DNA of 64,000 nt from Chloranthus sessilifolius (Eukaryota > Streptophyta > Magnoliopsida > Chloranthales > Chloranthaceae). Within the stretch, counting starts at the first letter, position 1. Each line of letters begins with the position of its first letter. The position numbers were made by a program, and so were the translations under genes. The notes under the pieces were generated by a model. The model saw nothing but the letters and a program-made list of their open reading frames with translations. It was not told the origin of the DNA and searched no databases. Below are positions 56,299 to 64,000 of this stretch, one piece after another. The stretch is taken from contig CM037587.1 in assembly GCA_021018995.1 (NCBI GenBank), forward strand, positions 90,207,251-90,271,250, read 5' to 3'.

Positions 56299-57455
56299 TT
56301 AACTAATAACCAGACATTTTACACCTTGAATCACATCATTGGTTGCTTGTGTATCGCGAGATGACACTGCATATGCTCGGCCTAGTACTATAGACCTTGA
56401 AAATCTCATATTCGGCATCGTAGTGGTTACAACACGTTTCATCTCTGGGCAATCTCTGATGTGGTGCCCCATTTGTCCACATTTAAAATAAGCTCCTGTG
56501 CTTTTATGACATTCCTCTGTTTTATGTGGCTTCCCACATTTCGCACATGCCAATGATGGTGTGGAGGAAGCGGTACGAGAAGTCATTGACTATGTGTTTG
56601 CTACACCCGTACTTGTCTAGCCTATTGTGTTGAAAGGTTTTGGAGGTCTTGGTGGTAGAGCCAGTAAAGTTGCCTACTCAAAGGACCTCGTCAATGCCAT
56701 AGGAATTGGTTGTGCAGGTGGCGGCATCAAATACCTTGGCCTTTTGCTGGCCTGTTTCATACTCATCGTTTGATACTGAGCCTTTCTGCTCTTCGCTTGC
56801 TCATCTCTTGCTTTATATAATTCCTCTATATCCCTTTCTGCAATGAGAGCCAGTCTTACTATTCTCTCATATGTGGTTGCCTCAAATAATGATATCCTTC
56901 CCATGATAGCTAGTTTGAGACCATATTCAAATTTCTTCATTTTCATTAACTCGGTGGCGACCAATGCTGGTGCAAATCGTGACAAACGCGTAAACTCAGT
57001 CTCGTATTCCCGGACACTCATTTGCCCTTGCATTAAATTTGCAAATTGGATCACTAGTTGACACCTCTCAATCGTCGGAAAGTACTTCTCATGGAAAACT
57101 GTCGTAAATTTTGATTCAGCCACCTCTCAGCTTCCATTGAGTCGGCTTGCCCATAGAAACTTGGAGGTCTCAATATCCGAAAGTCTTGGAACCCACATGG
57201 TTGTCTTCTTTCAGCCAGCACCGCCATGGTGTTCACCATGGTTTCAAGCAATTGTTGATTGTTATCACTTCCTGGAGCGTTTCCAATGTTGTTCCCTGAT
57301 CCAGATGCATTATTGTTGTTTGTGGGGCTCTCATTGGCCCCAAGTACATTGTTGTTGTCGTTTACCGTGGTTGCATTGGCTCCTGATACAAATCTCTCCC
57401 TAGTTGGGGTATCTCCTACATTCACGGTCCTTGGCCTACTTCGTCGAGGGGGCAT
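56299..57455 (-). pseudogene. gag: Chromovirus gag
   Basis: ATG 57455 (MPPRRSRPRTVNV), Asn/Gly-rich linker, then capsid motif FRILRPPSFYGQADSMEAERWL. A shift near 57100 leads to FHEKYFPTIERCQLVIQFAN, QGQMSVREYETEFTRLSRFAP, and in a third piece two knuckles: CAKCGKPHKTEEC (intact CX2CX3HX4C) and YFKCGQMGHHIRDCP (first Cys replaced). Three reading segments, so at least two shifts or stops. Confidence 0.87.
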
Positions 57456-57575
57456 TTTGACCTGTCATGACCAAGCAAACGCTAAGTCAGATCGAGTTAA
57501 GACTGTTACTATTACTGTCGGAACCTAATGCCATTTTTCCTAACTTATGTCGTAGCTCTGCATAGTCCATGAGAC

Positions 57576-57600
57576 TGAAAACTTAGGCTTTGATACCGCT
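57576..57600 (-). promoter_or_regulatory. Primer-binding site of chromovirus
   Basis: Minus strand AGCGGTATCAAAGCCTAAG beginning at the LTR edge; resembles the initiator tRNA-Met PBS (TGGTATCAGAGC). Confidence 0.75.
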
Positions 57601-60420
57601 TGTGACAGCCTTGGTTTTCCTTACCACAAAACTCGTGTTGTCGAATCACGTAGAAGATCCGAAATACAGTGATGCTATAGTATCGATTTGCAAACATCAC
57701 TTCTTGATAGCTCGATCTTTCCTCACATTTAAACAATAGGAAGGATCGGGCCATCTTGCAATGGTAAGCTTACAAAAGCGAAGTAAAGTGCGCAAAACAG
57801 AAGCATAACAGAGTTATAGCAAGAACAAATGGCAATATAACTCACAAAACTAACATCCAAGTACATATGTCCAAAAAGTAAAATATCTACCGATGAAGGC
57901 CGACCTCCATCTAAATAGTGGATCAAAACACATCATTGTATTTAGTTACATATCTCATTTACCTTTTCTCAAACAAACCCCAAAAGAACTATCCAAGTTC
58001 CACACCAAGCAGCTAGGGGAAATGCCCCTTAGGCAGGTCCTCCTCTTCTTCCAGGTGGCAATCCAGATCCTCTTCCCGCTTCGGATCACGCTCCAACTCA
58101 GCTCCTGTAACTGTGACGTATAGTTGGGAGTGAGATTCATCCAAGCTTAATAGATAAAACACAGTGCTAAATCACATCTTATCATTCTAGTTCATGTTCT
58201 TAATGCATAAGAAAAGTAATTGAAATTTATACGGTATCAAGATATATAGTGGCAAAATCAAAACATATATACATACACGAAGTCTCAAACGAGTCAAATC
58301 ATGCTAACAAATAAACATGCTAAAATCATGCATATCGAGACAGAAATTGAATACGAATCAAGACACGTCAACGAAACAAGTCATGAACACATGTAACAAT
58401 GACAGAATCATAAACAGGATGGGTCACCTAGCATGAATCGAGACATATCATATTATATCATATGGCATTAGAGTAAGTATCCCGTAGTAGGGAATAGAGC
58501 AATCCATATTAGGACAGAAGGTTGTAACCTCGAGGATTCCACCCCTCTCTTAGAGACTCCACTCCCCTTATGATTAATGCACTTAGGACAAGTCGCATGG
58601 CAAAGCTTCCCGTATTAGAGAACTAAGTAGCCCGTATTAGGACATAGGGTTATACCCCGGGGACTCCACCCCTCTCATGGAGGATCCACTCCTCATTGCA
58701 CATGTTCACAGGAATCACATCACATAGCATGGATTGAATACACATGGAGCGTGCAAGTTCAAGGACAAGAATACCATAGGTCGAGTACAAGGAAAATCAA
58801 GATACACAATCATGCAGGGCGTATGCATAAACGAGAGATCAAATTTTCGCATTTAAAATTTCAATTTATATATATGCAAAATTTCATAAATATACTATAT
58901 GTGAGAACTACATCATAAACATGGTTTCGAGAAACATATAATTGAGTAGAGTATTTTCCCTACCTTAAGTGTCGAATCTTGTGAGCAAACGCGCATGAAT
59001 CGAAGCTAAACTCCTCTCAAATATTCCTCATATATAGCTTAGAACACACATTACACATGTCTGTATATATTAATTAAACTACGCTAGTCATAAGCCACGA
59101 TCTTGTAGGGCAAAACAGATCACAGCCCCAAAATCAATCAAAACAGAGCATCTCGCCGCTGCGAGTAGTTCAGGTGCCACATGACTTACAGGTTCTCGCC
59201 GCAAATTTTCCTTAAATTCTCACCGCGACAAGCCTGACAAACTCGCCATTTTTCTGTTTTGATCTCAGAGCCTCGAATTCCTAAAATTCATGCAAAGTCT
59301 TCGCCGAAAACACATAACCAGTCACCTAACATGAGGTCTTGCTAACACTAGCCTTCTATCACGTTTAATCCGCATGAGACACGGTCTGAAACCCCCAGAA
59401 ATAGAAGGATTTGATTCCCAAGTTGGTCATGAATCCAATTTTTTGGGGTTTCGAGGCATGCATTGCTAGAATGCGACCCAGTGGGGTCAGCTTAAGGTGG
59501 ATTGAGCCCTCGAACACTAGCGTGGTTATGCATGTATGCAGTTCAAGGCATCGGACTCCACAATTTTGGCTACAAAGCCTCTCACGTGTCCGATTTCCTC
59601 AAATCCATGCATGGAGTATCAGTTTTGCAGAAAAATCGATCCTAACTTTAAGAGCTTAGATTATATGAGACTAGGTGAGATGGATTACCGTTGTGAATCC
59701 CTTGCATCTAAAGCTTCCGAGTTTTCACGTGAAAACTCCCGTGAGAATGCGTTTGATCGCTTCAATTCCCATCCAAAAGAGTTCACGATTTGAAAGCTAG
59801 TTGTTGTGGAATTAATTTCTCCGTCTCCACGGTCAGTTTGATCTGCCTAAGTTGTCGAGGTCGGACGGATTGGAGGTTCTTTGAAGTGGAGACGATGAGA
59901 AGAAGAGGAAGTTCTCCTTTTTGTTGGTCTTACTCGACACTCAATCCCCATTCGTACTCTATGCGTGCATGAGCTTCCAATGGGTTGGGTTGGCTCTCAT
60001 GTGGAGTCTATACACTCATCTTGGTGTACTAATTTGACTAAAGGCCATAGATCTGGCCTCTTATAAACCCTGGGTCCGCTTTCTGGTGGGTCCAGCCCAT
60101 GGGTCTGGTTAGGTTAAAGGGTCCTGGCATCTTGGGTGTTGACCACAGATCTGATTTGAGTCCCATTACCATTGGGTCACATTAATGGGTTCAGACCATG
60201 AGCTTATAATATCATGTGTCCTATATTTGGGCCTTAAAGGGTTCCCTACTTTGGGTTGTTGGCTATTGGACCCAACCTTGGCTCTAACTAATGGCCTCAT
60301 ACAAGGTGTCTAGTTGGTTATTGGGTCCAGCTCTAAAGAGACCCAATTCATACACTTGGACTGTTGCGTCTTGCCTATCACGGGTATTTCAGGTGTCGGC
60401 CTAATATACAGGGTGTTACA
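57601..60420 (-). repeat. 5' LTR of chromovirus
   Basis: 2820 bases, uninterrupted. TATA box equivalent near 59025-59040 (minus AGCTATATATGAGG). CGCG palindromes mostly lost. Confidence 0.9.
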
Positions 60421-60890
60421 TTATCTGTATTGTCTCGGAATGTCTGTTTGATGACCAAAATATCAAAGGTTGGTGGATCGATTCGGGTGCCAACCATCAC
60501 ATTGCAAGCTCTAAGGCACTGTTTGAAGATTTCAAAGAGATGAAGGCAGGAGAAAAAATGATCTACATGTGAAATAACACCTACTATGATGTGTTGGGAG
60601 TGGAAACTTGTAAGTTGAACATGGGAACAATTGATTTTGTTCTCACGGATATTTACTTTGTGTCTAGTATGAGACGCAACATTGTGTCTGTATCGCTCTT
60701 GATCCTCAAAGGTTTTGGTGGACGCTTCCGATCGGCTAAAGTATCTATCGGGAAGCATGTTCGTATTTTGGCATGGAGACATTTGGTTGTTGAGCATAAC
60801 TTATTTGTTCTTGATGTAATAAAAAATATTGGCAATAAATGTGCTTCTTCTTCTTATATTGATTGTGTTAATATAGTTGATTCTTATACA
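60421..60890 (+). pseudogene. pol: Copia protease
   Basis: Resumes right after the chromovirus. Active site GWWIDSGANHHIASSK, then FVLTDIYFVSSMRRNIVSVS, typical of the copia protease to pre-integrase stretch. TGA at about 60570 interrupts. Confidence 0.85.
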
Positions 60891-60895
60891 TAGCA

Positions 60896-61741
60896 TCTTA
60901 GGCTAGGACATATAGGTAAGGATAAAATAATGAGATTAATTAATATGAGATTAATTCCTAGCCTAGACAAAATAGATTTTACAACTTGTGAATATTATTT
61001 ATCTGGTAAAATGACTAGAAAATCTTTTCCTAAAGGACAAAGAGCAACAAAGTTGCTTAATATTATTCATTTTGATATTTATGAATCTCTAAGCGTTAAA
61101 ACTCATAGGCACATGAAATATTTCATTACTTTTATAGACGACCTCTCTAGGTTTGGACACATTTACCTAATTCAAAATAAATTGGATGCGTTGGAAACCT
61201 TTAAAGAATATAAAAGGGAAGTCAAGAATCAACTAGGTAGAAATATAAAAGTACTTAGAACCGTTAGGGGAGGGAATTCACCTCAGATGAATTTAACACA
61301 TTTTATAGGGAAAACGGTATCAAACGTCAAACAATGATGACTTATACACCACAACAAACTGGTGTAGCCGAGAGGCATAATAGTACCCTAATGGACATGA
61401 CGAGGTCAATGATGTCTCATGCCGATTTGCCTAAAATTTTTTGGAGAGAAACATTAAATTCCACTATGTATATCCTCAATAGAATCCCAACTAAAGTAAT
61501 AAATTCGACTCCTTATGAGTTTTGGACAGGTGGAGAACTTGATCTAAGTTACCGTAGAAAGTGGGGATCAGAGACACATGTACTAATTCTATATCAACTT
61601 AAAGATAAATTAGAAGCAAAAACTATCAGATGTAACTTTATTAGTTATTCTGAAAACTCTAAGGGCTATAGATTTTATAATAAAAATAAAGGTCTAATTG
61701 AAAGTAGAGATGTTGAGTTCCTTGATAATCTCAGGGATTAG
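60896..61741 (+). pseudogene. pol: Copia integrase
   Basis: Pre-integrase LRLGHIGKDKIMRL, zinc-finger remnant TTCEYYLSGKM (usual CxxC changed), core FITFIDDLSRFGHIYL, decayed second Asp region (RTVRGGN for SDRGGE), TPQQTGVAERHNSTLMDM with the Glu, and FWRETLNSTMYILNRIPTK. A one-base shift and stop near 61334. Ends at TAG 61739. Confidence 0.85.
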
Positions 61742-61975
61742 AATACATCCACCTCTTCTGATAATCCTTTAACAATAATAAATGATGAAAACCAATCGAC
61801 TCTTGTAGGATCTTATCCCATTGATAAATCAATACAACCTTCTCGCATGTGTGGATAAAAGAGGACTAGAGCTCCTCCATCCTTCTTAGATGATTTTTAT
61901 ATTTATGTGAGTAAAGAGCTATATAATAACATAGATTTAGATAAAATGAATGATCCATTAGATTATATTGATGTG
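61742..61975 (+). other. Integrase to RT linker
   Basis: Low-similarity linker of the copia polyprotein, broken by stops. Confidence 0.4.
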
Positions 61976-62620
61976 ATCAACTCACAAGAATCCAAAGAAT
62001 GACTAGATGCTATGAATGATGAAATTAATTCAATTGAAAAAAATACAGTATGGGAACTATGCAATTTGCCTAATGATAGAACACCCATAGGTTGCAAATG
62101 AGTATTAAAAAAGAAATTAAATATGACGAGTCTGTAAATATAAGGCTAGGTTAGTAGCCAAAGGGTTCAATAAAAAAAAGGGAGTAGATTATGTTGACAC
62201 ATATTCCCCTGTAGCAAAATTTATGTCTATAAGAATTATCTTGCCCATTTCGATCTCGAACTGTTCTAAATGGATGTTAAAATTGCAATTCTCAATAGAG
62301 AATTAAAGGAAATTATTTAGATGAAACAACCCGAAGGCTTCGAGATTGAAGGGCATGAGGATAAGATATATAAGTTGAAAAGATCCTTATACGGGTTAAA
62401 ACAGTCCTCATGTCAGTGGTATCTGACTTTTCATAATGCAATCCTTAAATTAGGGTATGTAGTTAATCAATTTGATCATTGTGTATATGTATTGAAAAGT
62501 GAAAGTACTTTTACAATATTGTCTTTATACGTAGATGATATTCTTATAGTTGTAAATGATTGAAAAAATTAAATCTTGACTGAGTAATCGATTTGAGATG
62601 AAGGACATGGGAGAGGCATC
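61976..62620 (+). pseudogene. pol: Copia reverse transcriptase
   Basis: Start DAMNDEINSIEKNTVWEL, middle broken, then MKQPEGFE, KLKRSLYGLKQSSCQWY and the catalytic SLYVDDILIVVND at 62321-62563. RMKDMGEAS-type text follows. Several stops. Confidence 0.87.
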
Positions 62621-62829
62621 TTTTGTTTTAGGTGTAAAAATAATTAGAGATAAAAAAGCTAAAATATTATACCTAATCCAAGAAAGATACATAGAAACTA
62701 TTTTAAAATGATTTAATATTGACAACTCCCCATTCTGTGTCAATACTCCTATACAAAAATGATTAAAATTAAGTAAAAATCATAGTCCATCAGATGGACA
62801 AAATAAATTAAATGTTCCTTATGCTCAAG

Positions 62830-63482
62830 CTGTTGGGAGTTTGATGTATGCTATGATGTGTATTAGACCTGATCTTAATTTTACAATAGGTGTGGTTAGT
62901 AGATACTAAAGTAACCCGGGTCTTAAGCACTGACAAGCAGTAAAATAAATACTAAGATATTTACAAGGAACAAAGCATCTTAAACTATGTTTTCAAGCCA
63001 ATGAACTTAAGGTTCAAGGCTATTCGAATATTGATCATGCTCGGGATAAGGATGACGAAAAATTCATCTCAGCTCATATTTTCCTCTTTGGAGGTGGTGT
63101 TATTTCTTGGTAAAGTAAGAAACAGGGTTGTGTTGCCCGTCATACTCAGAAAGCTAAGTATGTAGCTTGTAGTACTGCTTGTACTTATGTCATCTAGATA
63201 AAACGCTTCATAGCTGATTTGGAGCTAGATATAATCGACGAGTCTGTGCATATATTTTGTAACATAAAGCTGCAATTAGACGGAATGAAAGTGGCTCAAA
63301 TAGCTATAAAGGTAAGCACATTAAAGTACATTATCACTACATTCAGGATGTAGTTGAGAAAGGTGAAGTGACTGTGGGTTATTTACCTTCAAGCGATATG
63401 ATTGTTGACTCTTTGACTAAAAGTTTTAGTGCGGATAATTTTTCAAAGCATATTAGCTTAATGGGACTTAGGGACGCCTGAG
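62830..63482 (+). pseudogene. pol: Copia RT end and RNase H
   Basis: AVGSLMYAMMCIRPDLNF (copia RT/RNase H junction), RYLQGTKHL, GYSNIDHARD (usual GYSDADWAGD, catalytic Asp changed), then ISW and KQGCVARHTQKAKYVA (usual KQ..VALSSTEAEY). Decayed. Confidence 0.82.
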
Positions 63483-63690
63483 TCATAAAAATGCAAAACA
63501 CTTACTATTTTATCATGAAGAGCATATTCGTTTTTAAGCGTGAAAAATCTCATGATCTAATTTTTTTAAATTGTGAAGGGCATATCCGCAAAGAGCATGA
63601 AAAATCTAATAACTGAAAAGACTTTCATAAAATATGTATTAAAAATAGTGGGAGAAAATATTATATATATGTTTAACAGCTTTCAAGGCC

Positions 63691-63700
63691 AAGTGGAAGA
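63691..63700 (+). promoter_or_regulatory. Copia polypurine tract
   Basis: AAGTGGAAGA directly before the LTR start TGTTGACATG. Confidence 0.75.
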
Positions 63701-63935
63701 TGTTGACATGTGTGGCCATGTAGCCGTCGTGCACTATCCTAGTGAGAAACATGTTGCCGTTGTGCGCTACCTTAGTGGGAAAAAGAATTTCGTTTACTCG
63801 GGATGCTTTTGATGTGCGCCAGATTAATAGGAGAAATAGTGTCTCCATAACGTCGAGTAATCTGAACATTAAAAGATCCCTTGCGCACCTATAAAAAGGG
63901 GCTTACTGCCACCTACCAAATAGATCTCAAAACAC
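63701..63935 (+). repeat. Right LTR of copia element (first 235 bases)
   Basis: Matches 38044-38219 joined to 41193-41250 of the left LTR. TATA box CTATAAAAAGG at about 63889-63899. Interrupted at 63936 after ATCTCAAAA. Confidence 0.85.
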
Positions 63936-64000
63936 TACAAAAAAAAAGAAGCTATTAGCGGCAGTCAAAATTGTCGCTATTAACAAAAAAACTGCTGCTA
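63936..64000 (+). mobile_element. CACTA transposon terminus, runs off window
   Basis: CACTACAAAAAAAAAGAAGC with following TATTAGCGGCAG, TTGTCGCTATTA and ACTGCTGCTA subterminal words in both orientations. It interrupts the copia LTR exactly where the left copy continues. TSD not visible. Confidence 0.75.

Larger units (their letters stand above)
43133..60420 (-). mobile_element. Tekay-type chromovirus (Ty3/gypsy) with extra 3' ORF
   Basis: LTRs 43133-49988 (interrupted) and 57601-60420 read TGTGAYAGCC...GGGTGTTACA in plus orientation. TSD TCATC (43128-43132) and TTATC (60421-60425). Minus-strand order: PBS, gag with two knuckles, protease, RT, RNase H, integrase, chromodomain, extra ORF, PPT. 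The C-terminal chromodomain after integrase defines chromoviruses; its sequence and the gag/RT look Tekay/Del-like. All ORFs are broken. Confidence 0.9.
38044..63935 (+). mobile_element. Ty1/copia retrotransposon, split by nested insertions
   Basis: Left LTR 38044-41980 (interrupted), PBS, gag, protease, integrase, RT, RNase H, PPT, right LTR from 63701 (interrupted at 63936). The order integrase before RT and the WWIDSGANHH protease and YVDDI RT motifs define Ty1/copia. The coding region is cut by the chromovirus at 43133-60420. Many stops. The outer TSD cannot be checked because the right end is beyond the window. Confidence 0.88.

Overview
The window is plant nuclear DNA from a repeat-rich intergenic region of a flowering plant. 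The evidence is stacked LTR retrotransposons of plant-specific lineages (Athila-type and Tekay-type chromovirus Ty3/gypsy, and Ty1/copia), CACTA-transposon ends, foldback MITEs and long AT microsatellites. There is no bacterial gene organisation, rRNA or tRNA gene, or CRISPR array. I see no intact host gene. The only host-like coding remnant is a broken gene with an RNase H1 N-terminal (viroplasmin-like) domain at 2057-2404; a proline-rich stretch downstream of it at 2518-2870 continues at about 31635. Boundaries are read by eye from TG...CA ends, target-site duplications (TSDs), primer-binding sites (PBS) and polypurine tracts (PPT).

Layout. 1-771: end of a minus-strand Athila-type LTR cut by the window edge. 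772-2870: old flank with CACTA-like subterminal repeats and the broken RNase H1-N gene. 2871-31629: an outer plus-strand Athila-type element (3.0 and 3.1 kb LTRs, TSD G/AGCCT) with gag only, so it is non-autonomous. Inside its gag sits a complete minus-strand relative, 6673-24532 (2.45 kb LTRs, perfect TSD CCCCC). This inner element has gag, protease, RT, RNase H and integrase, plus a long third ORF and a possible small fourth ORF. 31630-38043: flank with two foldback elements, a solo LTR (35083-37715) and a MITE. 38044 to beyond 63935: a Ty1/copia element (plus strand). Its left LTR holds a 3 kb solo LTR (38220-41192). A Tekay-type chromovirus (43133-60420, minus strand) splits its coding region at the gag/protease junction, and its right LTR is broken at 63936 by a CACTA element that runs off the window. 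The chromovirus 3' LTR itself carries a 3.9 kb solo LTR (43190-47087). The right half is therefore nested three deep.

What stands out. (1) The chromovirus has an extra ORF after its chromodomain, which appears homologous to the third ORF of the Athila element. (2) Both of these 3' ORFs are preceded by the same kind of module: a cluster of CGCG-centred short palindromes, a run of plant-leader-like sequence with a telo-box, and ATGGC. The Athila small ORF has a similar CGCG, TTTAAA and ATGGC arrangement. CGCG palindromes also lie upstream of the TATA box in the LTR promoters of these elements. This suggests internal promoters built from the LTR promoter parts. (3) The transcribed parts of the LTRs contain arrays of short hairpins whose stems covary. 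(4) Autonomous and non-autonomous Athila elements share a 1.6 kb non-coding 3' block bounded by two near-identical polypurine tracts. All coding regions carry stops or frameshifts, so every element here looks defective as sequenced.
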